64,000 nt of DNA, taken from the NCBI RefSeq assembly GCF_901709675.1, contig NC_051108.1, forward strand, positions 5,924,631 to 5,988,630, read 5' to 3'. Every line of letters begins with the position of its first letter. Positions within the stretch are counted from its first letter, which is position 1. A program made the position numbers and the translations under genes. Under the pieces are notes generated by a model that made no database searches, was not told the origin of the DNA, and was given only the letters and a program-made list of their open reading frames with translations. This document shows, in pieces, positions 1 to 15,972 of the stretch. This stretch comes from Syngnathus acus. Its lineage: Eukaryota > Chordata > Actinopteri > Syngnathiformes > Syngnathidae.

Positions 1-1892
1 ACCTTCATATTCTATGTTTATAGATTGTGTATTACAGTTAATTGACAGTGAACTCACTAGTGGCTATTGGGTAAGACTGCTAGTAATATGCTGACAAGTC
101 GTGTGAGTGAGTGCGTGCGTGCTTAGACGAATGGTATACGTCGTTGGCACTCATAAAAAATAATATTTTGGGAGTTGTTAAAATTGTATCACAGTAGTCC
201 TTGGTGATATGAACAGAACTTGGCTTTCGACCCCAACGAGTAATTTTACATCCCTTTAATGATATACGAGTGAATATGAGATTAATTTCTGCTTTAAATG
301 CACATTTAAATAGAAAACACAGTGAAATAAAAGATGAATAAAAATAGAACAGAACAAATATCCAGTGGGCAACTAAGTACAATTTAAAATATGTGCACCA
401 CCTAACTTGATCATTATTAAATCTGGGACTATTTAATTGGACACAAAGCTGAACTGCTCACAAGAAGTTATGATTTAGGAATGGCGGGAACTCGTTTCAA
501 AAGCTTAGAAATAACTCACATTGTGCACAAGTCTCTGCAGGACCTTAACGGTTCAGTAAAAGCAGGAGAAGACCGTTCACTAACTTCAGCCATATGGTAC
601 CCTGTTTGGACCTAAAACATGATGTGCTAGCACACTCAGCAGGAATAGTTCGCTTAAAGATTGTTAATTAAGGATAGTTTGAGGTTTGTGGTCATGCAGT
701 TTTGGTGCATTAGCGTGCTCTTATGTCTCCCTAGTGGGAAATTTATCTGCTGATCTTGTTTGACTTGGAGCCTGTTATCATGTTGATGTAATGTGCTTGT
801 GGGCATTCTCAGTCATCAAGGTCATGGCAAAGCTTGAATTGAGGCAACTGGACTCTGTTTGTTAAAATTGATTGGAAAATGTAGAACTCACTCAACTGTA
901 CAGTCAATGTTGTAGGTCGGGACTGCATTGTGAAAATGGATTTTTCTTAATGCCCTGATTGACATTGCCTGTCATTTCAAAATCAATAGCCCTTTCATTA
1001 CAGCACGGAACAATAGCAGCATCGGCGCTGTTGTGATCTTCCATTATAGTCAACCTGAATAGAGACGCTTATAATTGGATCTGGAGAAATAATACATTCC
1101 ATACACCTTCATGATGGTAGATGGAGTTTGCAATTTTTGCTGTAGCGGAAAGAGCTGCAACAAGGGCGATGGGATATGATTTTGGAACTGCCATCTGCCG
1201 TCATCGCCTCTGACTGATTCACCAAATGCAGCTGCTGCCTCCTTGCACAAGCATGCCCTCAAAAACCACAGAATGGTAGCTAAAATCTCTTCCTGTTTAA
1301 ATAACCATCTGCTTCCAGAGCTGATTTCTCTGCGTCATCCGTGTCACAACAGCAGCGATTTGTTTCATCGTGATTATTTCTGAAACTGGCGGTTGTAACT
1401 TGCGTGAGGCGAAACGGCCAGTTGACAACTTATCAGTTCGTCACTTTGTCATGTCAAGAATAAATCACCCTGGTTCCCTCCCCTCTCACTATCCATCAGA
1501 AGATGAGGCTTTCCGGATTCTTTGGCAGCTGTTGGCGGGCCTGAGTCAATCTGTTATGGTCTGGTTTGTTTGGCGAGTGGAGCCTCTCAAGAGGATTCTT
1601 CAGCGACGGCCGCTGCCAGGCCAAGATAACATTTATTTTGCTGAAAATAGCCAAATGAGAGTAAAACGATTCCATGAGAGCCAAGGTACAACGGTGGCAT
1701 TTGCTTCTAGTCATACGGAGCAATTAGCCACCGTGTGATGCTTATTACATTTCAGGCTCTGCAAATTTGATTATGACTTAATTCATTGACTGGATTTGTT
1801 CATTTTACAATCAAAGAAGATAAATATGCATTCCAACAGCAAGCTATTTATTTTTAAAAAATTGTTAGAAATATTTGCTAAATAAATCGGAA
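1..1892. other. Non-coding stretch, nothing recognised
   Basis: I see no coding exon, RNA gene or repeat with clear ends here. The open frames present, the longest being 122 codons at 1370-1738, have no homology I recognise and no splice partners. The stretch is probably intergenic or a far 5' intron of extl3, which lies downstream on the same strand. Confidence 0.5.
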
Positions 1893-1894
1893 TA

Positions 1895-2467
1895 CAGTGG
1901 AGCCTCGGTTTTCGAACGTCCCGGTTCTCGAACACATCGGTATTCGAACAAAATTCGAGATTTATTTGCTTCGGATGTCGGACGAAATTCGGTTGTCGAA
2001 CCTCGCGAGATGAGCCGAGAGGACCCGCATGCCAACTGACTCCGTTCGTTATTACATTCTCGTTACTCTGATGATTGCATCAACTCTACTCATGCCTCCA
2101 AAGGAAGCAAGTGGGAGCAGTAAAGCCATCCTAAAACACAAAGACGCTCCAAAAGCAATGAGCGCACTGAGGTCCACTTAAATTTTGGAAAGTCCATTTG
2201 GACTTTAAAAATATTTTCTAAATTTTAGCTCTGTCACAATAATGCGACCTGCGCGGCGCAGTTGCGCGGTTGGCGGCGCGCTACGGTTGCGTATTCGGCG
2301 GTGCGCTGCAGTTGCACGATCGGACAAAAATGCGCAAATGAAAAAATGCTTAAAAAAGGCGGATTAATTTTTTTCCAATTATTTGTAATGGGAAAACATG
2401 ATTCGTAATTCGAACTTCTCGAACAGCCTTTTGAAACGGATTGTGGTCGAAAACCGAGCCTCCATTA
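1895..2467. mobile_element. Tigger/pogo-like non-autonomous DNA transposon
   Basis: This 573-base element is flanked by TA on both sides (1893-1894 and 2468-2469), the target duplication of the Tc1/mariner/pogo group. The left end reads CAGTGGAGCCTCGGTTTTCG and the reverse complement of the right end matches it with a few changes, so these are terminal inverted repeats. Inside, 2092-2181 opens with Met-Pro-Pro-Lys and a Ser/Lys-rich stretch like the start of a Tigger-type transposase, but it stops after 29 codons. The element is therefore a dead internal-deletion copy. A GC-rich patch with repeated CGGCG/GCGC motifs lies near 2255-2310. Confidence 0.75.
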
Positions 2468-2469
2468 TA

Positions 2470-3705
2470 CTTGTACGACACGGTAATTAGTAAAACAATG
2501 CAAAAGACAAATTGTGAATCGTTGAGTCATGGTTTCATCTCAGCAGCCGTGTCCTTTGTAACTCTGCCCTTCCCCGGCAGCTGCTCCGCCTCCATGTTTC
2601 CTCCTGACCGAGTGGCCCGTCTCCACATCCTCGATCACAGTTAATGACGACAAGGGCAATGAGCCAGCTAGGACACAAATTCACCAGGGTCGTTTGGAGT
2701 CCCAGCAGATGGGATGACATTTTGTTGTTTCGACGGGTCACCTCGGCAACCCGTATTTCAAATTGGGTTATTTTTGGGGAAGGCATTAAATCAGCCCGTC
2801 AGGGTAGGATGCTAGCGTCAGAAGTCTGTCTCTGTCTTGTGTCCCTCGGCGGCTTTTGGGCCACAGATTAGGCCGAGAAGTGGAAAATTTGCCAACATCT
2901 GTCGGCCATTACATCAGTGTCACTGTACTCGTGCTAAAAGTAATCTGGTCTTGTATATTTGTCACACAAACCCGCAGGAGGAAGCAGCAGGATGCCAAGC
3001 AGCATTCTTAAGGTCATGTGTCTCTTCGGATTGACGCCACCCGAAATAACTTTGAATTATTTCCTAGAATCTGATTTTAGTTGGGCGGGTTCACACTAGT
3101 GCCCTTGAATCTGGTTTCATAAAAGAGTGTCATTAAAATTGGATGTCAACCAGGTCTGAATGTTGCGTTATGCTTACTACAATCCAATTAGCAACTCAAT
3201 CAGGTTTGGCAGGAAGTGATAAAATTGTGACAAGCTCTTTCGGTTAGCAAACATGTCAACTCAAGCTGCCTCTTTTTCTATCCGTCCTTTTAACAGGTTC
3301 CCCGTGTGAGACGACAATTTTCCCAGAGTCGGAAAATGCTTGGACTCCAGATAGAAGCAACCGGGCCACCCGGTTTTACCTCTCCTTGAGCCGACATGGC
3401 CGCCCCTCATCACCCACTGAGGGGTGCCCCTCCTCAGAAGTGGAACTGTTTCCTGACTTGATTTGAAAGAAGAGCATTACAGAAAAATGGCCTAAGCTCG
3501 TTTAGGCCGTCATATAGTAAGGTACATCTGACGGGTTCTCAGTTGATATCCCACAGAACCCAGAAAAAAAGAAGCTAATTGTTTTTTGGGAGAATCACAA
3601 CACTTGATGAAATAATATCCACCTCCTCTGCCTGACAAGGTCCAATCATGGCTGCTACAGAACCCCGAAGGGTTGATTTCTTGAAGAGACGAGACTGAGT
3701 TCAGA
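2470..3705. other. Upstream region of extl3
   Basis: No coding exon is visible. The part from about 2540 to 2860 has balanced composition and no repeat signature. The 5' untranslated part of extl3 must end here, but no strong acceptor with a pyrimidine tract stands immediately before the start codon, so I could not fix a 5' exon border. Confidence 0.4.
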
Positions 3706-7399
<3,694 letters not shown>

Positions 7400-9622
7400 C
7401 GGAAAGGGCCGAGGACGGGAAATAACACCCCGTGTGGAATGGATGCTGAAAACTGCCAGCCTGAAGAAAAAAAATCCTTCGAGTGGATTGCTTTTCGTCC
7501 TTTTTCCGTGTCCTTCTCATCAAGCTTTGTCGTGAACCACTACAGATGTTTTCTATTGCCGAAAGCGGTTGTACAGAGTGTACAGAAATGAGGATGAACT
7601 CGACGTAAAAAGATGAAAACTACTTGGCCAACTATGTTGAGTTTTATTGACTGCTGGGTTTCATTTCACAGTAATGAATTGTACGTCCGGTACATGTACG
7701 TGGCAGAAGCACTGATTGTCAAATGTATTTTATTAAGGTTTTTTTTTGTTTGTGTGTGTGTGTTTTTGGACATTTGTTTCCATCCCATTGAACCTGACTT
7801 AAGACAAAAGTTTGGACTCAATCACGTTGAGTTCAGCTCGTCACCATATTGCCTCGATTTTATCATGGAAACCAGCCGACAACCGTTTTTGTTGTGTGTG
7901 TGTGTCCCCAAGCATTGTGTGTTGTTGCTTTTTTGTGACCTTAATTTTAGTCTACGTTTTTTTGTTTTGTTTTAATTATCGATAGTTTATCCTGCCCCCC
8001 CGACCCCTCGATGACTAGAAATTATTCGTATTACGGTCAAGTCACGTAAGCGCATCTCTTAAATATGTGTATGACCCGCTTGTATAGAATTGTCCCAAAC
8101 AACACAAATGTGTAAGTGTCACTTTACAGTGTTGCCATATTGGTTTCACTTTTAATTTTTTTTTTTTTTTTACAAAGTAATTGTTCCATGAATGTTTTCT
8201 TTGCCAAACAGGTACGAACGATGCAGTCCGGTACGCCCGCTCGCCCGCCCGCCGGCGATGTAATCGATTGAACTTCATGTTTGTGATTCCAAAGTCTTGA
8301 AAAAGAAAGTAACTACATCCCGTTGTTCTTGTGTCGGGATGCTTTTTAAGAAACACGTAGTCGAGTTCAAGGTTCCTGTATATTTATTGAATACATAATT
8401 GACTTTTTTTTTTTTTTTAATTGACATGCAATATAATGACAGGACATTTGATGGATAAAATGGAGGGCCAAGGAAAACTAGCTTGTACCATTTTCCTCTC
8501 AGGGGGGTGTTCTTGTGTCCAAATATTTTCAAATCGGCAGGAGTCCAAATTCAGAAGGCAGTTTTCAAAGCACTATTCCTACATTTTTTAAATTGAAGAC
8601 CTAATTTCACAACCCCATCTGAGGCACTAAACGGTTCGGCTGGTATTTTTTAACCTGCCCTCGGAGTTGGGTTTGTGGCACAGCTGGTTTTCCATGGCTC
8701 CGAGCAAGGAACATTTCTACGGAATGCTACAGTCATTCTGCAACGTGCACCGAGGAAGTGCACGGAATGCGGCTCATTATTCTGAACCAGCAGGAGACAG
8801 GTAAATGGAAATTAAAAAAAAAAGAACATTAACATCATCTTCTTGACTCCTGTTTTGATTGAGACAAAAAAAGTCATTTGTCATTGTGAAATCATTTCTG
8901 CTGAATGTTTGTGAGCTATTTCATGCAGGAAGACCTCCCTAACCTGAAAAGAAAAATGTGTCCAGACCACAAGATGTGAAGATTCTATTCAGCAGGTATG
9001 TTTCTTCTCTTTCACTTGTGGACTTAGCTCCTCTCTTGGCTTCTCAGTGCGGCAGTAATATATATATTTTTTCTCTTCATGATATTCCGTTCACTCAGAA
9101 TAAGGAAATAAGACGAAGCCGTCGACACGGCGCTATGCATATGTCACCGTAGTGTGAAAAAGTGCCGTGTTTGTGCATGAATGGACTCAACCCACTTGTC
9201 AGAAAATGGAAGAGGCTCAGTCTGCATTGACTCGAGAAGACAAGCTGCACTTGGATAACCCTCACCGAGCAGCTGTGCCCGATTCTTAAGGAAGACTGCG
9301 AGTTCTTTCAATCTTTTAAACCTGACTGAATTTAAAAAAAAAAAAAAAGATGATCTTGCATAATGCATGTAAAAAACTGTAGAAAAAGCACAGCTTGTGA
9401 ACATAGTTGCAGCATATATATAATAGGCCCTTTTTTTTTTTTTTTAACAGTCAATGTGTTTTTGCTTGTGACCCGTGAAGTGTCTGCTATGCTGGTGGCA
9501 GCAAAAGGAGGAGCCCGGTCCGCCTCAAGCACTTTGGTCCAAAAAGGTACAGAGAGAAAATATCTTTTTACGTGGCGTGGAAAAGGCTCTTCACATTGTA
9601 AACGGTTGCATGCAATGAATCT
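7400..9622. other. 3' untranslated/intergenic region between convergent genes
   Basis: extl3 and syt14 converge here, so this 2.2 kb should hold both 3' untranslated regions. It is AT-rich with several homopolymer T runs (near 8158 and 8405). TTTATT at 8383-8388 is an AATAAA on the minus strand and could end the syt14 transcript. I see no unambiguous plus-strand polyadenylation signal for extl3, and no additional gene. Confidence 0.45.
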
Positions 9623-12600
9623 TTAGTAAGTGTCAGTGAGCGTGTGCCAGTGACACACCTGCTGGCCCTCAGCCTCCTTCATCTCGGTCCAGTGGGCCAG
9701 CTGCTCCTCGCCGGTACTGCTGTGGCCCAAGGAGACCCAGCCGAGCCGTTCCCGGGGCCTCAAGGTGCTACGGCGGCAGAACACGGACAGCACCAGTGAA
9801 ACGTCGGACAGCTGGAAAAGCGCCACGTGGAAGACGAAGGTTTCTTTGTAGGCAGGGCTGGGCTGCCCGCGGCACACGGCTGTCTTGAATTTGGACATCT
9901 CCTTCCCCTTGGAGTCCAGCATGGTCAACGTCACATAAGTGTCTGCAAGGAAGATGTTGGGACAGAGCCACCAAGTGGTGGAAAGTGAGTATGACAGCAA
10001 GCTTCTCACTGCAGCAAAAGTGCTCGGAAATTCACAATCATCTCCGTCACGGTTCAATAAATTTGAATTCTGTAGGAAATCAGGCCGAACCATTTTGACA
10101 AGGTTCTTACCTCTCATGATATAAAGCTGTCCCCCAACGAAATGCTTTATACAACAAAATAGACCATCTATGGCACACGAGATTGGAAACAAGGAGAGGT
10201 AAGAAGTGAAGAGCAGCACACAGCGTCCAAACAGTTGGAGGAGACGATCCGAGCATGCCGAGCCGATTTACTTACTGACGGGTTTATCAGATGGCGTGCT
10301 TTTAAAGTGGCTCCCCTGGATCACCTCAGCGGAGAGATGCCCCGTCACCGAGTTATACACGAGGCCCAGGAGGATCTCAGGCGAGGACGTGTCCTCGGCT
10401 GAGCGATAGGACACGGCCCCGCCGCTGCGGGACACGCTCACAATCGAGCCGCAACCCTAGGAAGATACGGGGGGAGGAAAAAAATCAGCAGACAAGAACG
10501 CCTCCCCATGCTTTGGATGAAAAGCTCTCACGGTAAGTTCTGATCCAGGCTCCAGGGTGACCGGCAGAGCCATTTTCCCTTGCAGGTTGAGTTTAGTGAG
10601 ATAGAACACCTTCTCGCCCAGGACCTTCTCTTTTTTCATCCTTCTGATGCTGTACAGGCGAAATCGCACGGCGCAGTCGCTCAGCGCCTCCTGCTCCACT
10701 CTGGAGAATTTGAAGGTCTCAGTGAAGACGGGACACGGGCCTTTCTGGACGCCCGTCTTGGCCCGCTGCTTTTTGGTGGGTAGCAGGACGAGGTGGACCT
10801 GCCACGAGATGTTGCCCGTCTGTTTGAGAGCGGGGATGTCGGTCGCCGCCGTGACCGTGACGGCCAGCCACTGCTCGTTGGAGTCGTACTCAAAGGCCAC
10901 ATCCAGCGTGCCGTATTTAGCGAGGGGCTCCGGCTCGTAAGCTGATGGAAGCAGCGGACCAGAGCTGTCCTAAAAAAAAAAAGTTTAGCCATGAGTGATG
11001 TATCAAAATGTGCTATGTGCAGGAACAGGAACCTTCTGCTCACCTCAGGCCCCACCACAGCCGTGCTGTCACTGGGTATGTCCTCCTCGCAGCCTTTGTT
11101 GAGGTAGCTCTCCGTGTCCTGGTCCACGCTGGCCTCACTGGAGCAACGCTGAGGAGACGACCCCCTGCGGCCACGGGACGAGGACACGCGGGTCACCGGG
11201 ACCCGGTCCTGGTAAGGAGGCGGCTGGCCCTCTGTGAGCGAAGGCGCTTTCTTTATCTTCTGGATGATGCTGGCTGCTTTCATCACCAAAACAAAGATGG
11301 CCAAGATTATGCTTCAATTAATTTGATCATCAAGCAACATTGGAGACTGACCATGTTCACTGGAGGCCTCACTGCTGTAGCCTTCCTGTTCTGTCACTTC
11401 CTTGCACAATGCGGTCACGTCGGCCCGGACCGCAGGCTCGGGTTTTCTGTCCTCCTCACTGTCTGTCAAAACTGCCTCTGAGAGAGAAAAAAAAAAAAAA
11501 ATCAGACATTATAAAGCTGAAATCTGATTTAGAGCAGGGCTATGAAATGAAGAGAATGGATTGTTGGTAAAGTCCAGTCCATTAAATTTCAAGGACAGAA
11601 GGTTGAAAGTATCCAACCAAGCAGCACACCATCTAACCTTGTTTGCTTTCCTCTTTCTTCTTACGCTTCTTGCCTTTCTCCTTCTTCTTTGCCTCCTTCT
11701 CTGCTTTCTTAGCCGCTTTCTCCTTTTTTTTATCCATTTTTTTCTTTTTCACTTTCGCCTTCGAGGCATCCGGCATCTCCTCATCGTCGCCTTCTCTCTC
11801 AAAGCTGCACTTGTCCTCCTCATCTCGCTTGTTCTTTTCCTCCTCCTGGTCAGAGACTCTTCTCTCGCTTTCAGGGCCTGATGGTTCATCACATTCTTCA
11901 GGTCCACTGGGTTGTATTGCATCTTCGCCTTGACTCACTTCTTCGGTTTTCTTGAATTCTTCGGCTTCTGTGTCCTCTTCCTGTGGTTCTTGGGAAAGCT
12001 CCTCGTTTTTCGTAATCTCGCCGGCCTTCTCCAAGCGCCTCTCCCTCCTCTCTTTCCTCCTCTGCTCCCTCATCTCCAGCAACTCCTTCTCCTCCTTCTT
12101 CCTCCTCTCTTCCTCGGCTATCTCGGCTTCCGTCTTTTTCACCCTCCAGCATCCGTCCTTCCATTCCCACTCCAGCTGGCTTTGCGCGTATTCCGCCTCG
12201 ACCGCCTCGTTACTTTGGTTGTTTTTTAAGCTTGTCGTTTCCATCCACGTGCTTCTACTCCCAGATTTCCCATCTTGTGTGGTGGACTCCTGCTCCACAT
12301 CCTCCTCCTCCTGGACCTTGTTGATGATGGTGTTGACCTGCTCGGTCAGCTGATCGCTGACGGCGTACGTCACGTCGCTGACGGCGTTGGCCAGGTCGTC
12401 CACTTTGCTGCTGACCGAGTCCAAGATGGAGGAAATGTTGACGGTCGGGAGGTTCTGCTGGAAGCTCTTGAAGAAGGCCATCTCGGTAGAGGGCCCCGCT
12501 TGACTGCCAGGTTAGGTCATCACAGACACTGACATGCACAAGTCGTCATTAGCATGAGGGAGGGGTAGCGACACGTTGCGCCCCATGGCCACCGGGGGCA

Positions 12601-15600
12601 GCGTAATACGATACAGACACTAATAAACCTGAAGAACTTGTTTTTCCCCATGAGGCATGAATTTGCACGTTCTGTTTGACACTCATTAACACATTTTTCC
12701 TGCCACTCAAGACCAAAAAAAAAAAAATGACAGTTATATCTCGCATCCAAATGTGTCTAGAACACAGGTGTCAAACTCAAGGCCCGGGGGCCAGATACGG
12801 CCCGCCACATCATTTTATGTGGCCCGCGAAGACAAATTGTGCATCTAATTTGTGTGTCATTACTAGAATTGCAAATTGTCTTCACTTTTAATAATATCTT
12901 CTTTTTTTTTTAATATTTGACCAGTTTTTACTCATCTGATTTATTTGGGTTGACAGTCATAATGGCCCTCCGAAAGAAGCTATGACTACAATGCGGCCCG
13001 CGAATAAAATGAGTTTGACACCCCTGGTCTAGAAGGTGAAGATGCAAATGTGTGCGTTACCTGTGTTGTTATTGTGATAACCACTGAGATGCGGCACCGT
13101 GTCAGCAGTGTCCACCGACAGTTTGTTGCTGAGGTAAAGAAAAAACAGAGCCATCAGTGCCATGAAGGCACCGATGGACGACAGGACACCCAGGAGCTCA
13201 GGAGACACTGAGAGGGAGAAAAGCACAAGGTGGAAAAATGGGAAGAAAAAATGGCTGGTTTATTTAATGAGCAACTTTACACAACATAAATAATGAAAAT
13301 CCTCGTCAGGACTGCTGCGGCAATTGGTGTTCTCTCCACTTCTAAGGTGCAGCAGCTCTGTATGTAGGCCAGACGTGGTGCATGTAATCATGCCTGCGCT
13401 ATTTTTAAGAGACTGCATTGTCGACCGAGTTAACTCCGCCGCAGTATACGTTTTCATTAATCAGCTCGCTTAACCTCGTTTATTCAGCAAATATAATTTT
13501 GAAGCTTCAGGATGATCAAAGGAAGCCAGTCATGCCATATCAACAATGACAAAACTTCTTGGAACTCTGCATAAAATATTTAGTAACACTAGTGCTCTTG
13601 TTCATATATCTGCGAGAACAAAACAGCGCCGTGACAACAGTTGCACACGTCATAGAAGGGACGAGCGATAAAGAAGCCTGCGATGCAGTCGTCTTACCAT
13701 CTGAACATCCTCTTTCAAGTCACAACTTCCCAAGAAACTTCTCTAAGTCTTCTATGCGAGATACTAAAGGACAAAGACAGTTCTTCTATTTCGGAAATGC
13801 TCGAGCAGCCAGTCACCCCGCTGGAGCAAGTTCGTAGTCGAGTCGAATATGGCATTGCTCTGCAAATGTCAACAATGGTTGAATAATTTAAAGCCCTGCG
13901 GTAAGTTGACCTCTCGGCCCATGTAGGCTGGAAAGTGGAGATGCAGGGAGTCGACCTTAAAAACATCCCATTTTTATTTACAAAAATGTAACACCCATTA
14001 TGGTGCCAAAAAATAAATACCTAATTTGCCTTTATTTTAGTTTAAACCAAACCAACAAGACAAAAATATTGATGTAAAATTATTTTTGTATCATTTTTAA
14101 TGAGTGTATGTAAAAATTCCCACATCTGGAACTTGCAGCTTTTCTAGAGACCTGCAATATAGTTGCCATTATTAGGTGATGTCATTGAATATGAATGTAT
14201 GCTAATTTTATTACTGTGATGCCACACATTTAGTTTAAACCAAACCAATAAGACAAATATGTAAAATTATTTTTGTATAATTATTGAGTGTATGTAAAAA
14301 TTCCCACCTCTTGAACTAGCAGCTTTTCTAGAGACCTGCAATATAGTTGCCATTATTAGGTGATGTCATTGAATATGAATGTATGCTAATTTTATTAATG
14401 TGATGCCGCATTCTGTTTTTATTAGATTATTCAACGGTGCAGGAAAATAAGGCATGCTTGTTTAAAAAGGAGCTAATGGTTGCTTACACATGTCCCTCAG
14501 GTACAAAACTTCCACTCTAAATAAATCATGAACACGTCGCTACCTCTTTATTGCTGAATTTAAACTTGATACGTCATTCATAATTTAGCAACATGTCAAC
14601 GCAACCAAGTCTAAAATCAAAAGTGTGTCAACATGAGGGGAAAATGGAGACGTAGCATGCTTGCTTTGCGCTGTTACCTCGTCGTGCGCAGATGAGCTCA
14701 TGAACGCCGCAGTTCCTCCCACCGCCTGGTGAAAGAAGTTGAGAAATAGAAATAGAAGCAGATTTTCACGCCTGACAGATGCTCGTGCCACCTTACATGA
14801 AATTTATGAACATTTACAAAAGTGTTCACATTTTTTATTTTAATTTCTAATTGCATTTAATTGCAGGCTTAATTTGGGGAATTCCAATCCTTTGTCATTT
14901 CTGGAATGTAAACCTGGGAAGAAGCGCTACAGAGACCACACCGGCACACGAACGCCCTCTAGCGGTGACAAAAGGTACATATTTATTTGCAGTATATGTT
15001 AGCAGTTACTGATTTTTGGGAGTCGTGATCAGCAAGATTAACAACACTTTTCAAATTATTACCATTAGGTAATGAAGAGTAGTATTAGGTCTTAAAAGGA
15101 GATTGCTTTTTGTTCGCTCGAAATAAATGACAGTCCCAGCCTCACATATAGTGGAAGCAATGCGAATCAGAACAAATAAAGGCCCAAATAGAGGCTGATT
15201 TGTTTTCTGTCGCACAGTTGACAGAAGCACTCAGGCCCAATCACTTACAACTCTCTGCAGGCAATTCATTCACAGGCTTAAAGCTTGCCAATGCCAAAAC
15301 AAGTGTCGCTATCAGCAAAACACAGAGCACCACTTTAAAGTCTGACGCCTTATGAGAGGCAATAATAGGAGAGGAAAGCATTTCTATGCTGGTTTGTGAT
15401 TATTATAAATGTCATAGAGATTACGTAATATGAATACAGTATTAAATATGGTATGTACTAATAAATATTTACTATGTATATAGTGTGTATGCACATTATG
15501 TAAAGTAATTTAGAAGTCACTAGGTGCATCATTAACTCAAGACAAACATTCATCCGTGAACCAACATCGTCCAAGCAAAACAAAAGTGATCGGCAAGTGA

Positions 15601-15972
15601 GAATACAGGAAGCCGAATTGCAGCTCAAATGTGCAGAAAAATAAATATTGGTCCTCGTCAAATTGTGCCTTCATTCAGTTTGGTTACAAGCTGGGACCAC
15701 GTGAACGCACCACTCCATTAATGACTTGACAAGCACGAGCGCATACCGAGAGATGCGATTGTAACATCAGCACCATCCTACCATGTAGCTCCCTGCAAAA
15801 AAAAAACAACCCCCTTCCCTAAACGCACCCAACCCCGTTATAAAAACACCATTGATGCACGACGTCACTGTGTCCCGCAGTAAAGTTTCACGAGTCCCCC
15901 CCTCCACGCCCCCCGTCTCCACCCCCCGAACAGATCACCTGAGAACGAACGCTTACCGTCCACCGCCATCAT
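9623..15972 (-). CDS. syt14: Synaptotagmin-14-type protein, membrane-anchored isoform (8 coding exons, 502 aa)
   Basis: Coding exons from 5' to 3' on the minus strand: 15957-15972, 14678-14725, 13061-13207, 11352-11477, 11044-11276, 10532-10969, 10276-10456, 9623-9942. All phases join. The order is a short N-terminus with a CGVHELIC motif, one membrane helix (exon 13061-13207), a linker with a PPPYQD motif, C2A (exon 10532-10969), and C2B (last two exons) ending in a WHT.L tail. SYT14 is a Ca2+-independent synaptotagmin of neurons. The C2 loops here lack the acidic residues that bind calcium: C2A has SWQVHLV where DPYV is usual, and C2B has NTYV. C2A residues such as KKQRAKT and RMKKEKVLGEK fit SYT14 better than SYT16 as I know them; the a or b fish copy cannot be told. 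The 16-base first exon is a microexon placed by homology and phase. Confidence 0.9.
11638..12481 (-). CDS. syt14: Alternative first coding exon of syt14: 281-residue charged coiled-coil N-terminus
   Basis: This minus-strand frame starts with ATG at 12481, has an in-frame TAA a few codons upstream, and runs 281 codons plus one base to a GTTAGA donor at 11637-11632. It ends in phase 1, exactly like the membrane-helix exon at 13061-13207, so both can splice to the exon at 11352-11477. It cannot be an internal exon after the membrane exon: the acceptor upstream (CCTGGCAG) would put that frame into an early stop. Splicing to the shared exons gives a 713-residue protein without the membrane helix. 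The N-terminal 55 residues look amphipathic (starting MAFFKSFQQNLPTV, then a Val/Ser/Asp pattern), the middle is Glu/Arg-rich coiled coil, and the end is a long Lys-rich tract. I do not recognise this domain; membrane binding by the N-terminal helix is inference. Confidence 0.72.
12763..13026. mobile_element. hAT-family MITE with perfect 8-bp target duplication
   Basis: The 264-base element has terminal inverted repeats (CACAGGTGTCAAACTC at the left; CAGGGGTGTCAAACTC as reverse complement of the right) and subterminal GGCCCG/CGGCCC blocks. It is flanked by the identical octamer GTCTAGAA at 12755-12762 and 13027-13034, the target-site size of hAT transposons. It has no coding capacity. It lies in the syt14 intron between the membrane-helix exon and the alternative first exon, starting about 25 bases past the splice donor of the former. 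Confidence 0.93.
14038..14408. repeat. Two-copy direct repeat of about 185 bp in a syt14 intron
   Basis: Copy 1 (about 14038-14226) and copy 2 (about 14231-14408) begin with TAGTTTAAACCAAACCAA and end with TGTGATGCC. The second half of each unit, from CTTTTCTAGAGACCTGCAAT to the end, is almost identical; the first half of copy 2 has small deletions. This is an AT-rich tandem duplication. I recognise no gene or transposon in it. Confidence 0.85.

Noticed and set aside
1370-1738. 122-codon plus-strand open frame
   Set aside because: No recognised homology, no splice sites joining it to a gene, and an overlapping frame on the other strand of similar quality.
11643-12353. Long plus-strand frames rich in Phe, Leu and Ser opposite the syt14 alternative exon, looking like membrane proteins
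   Set aside because: They are reverse-strand shadows of Glu/Lys codons in the charged coiled coil and have no splice or start support.
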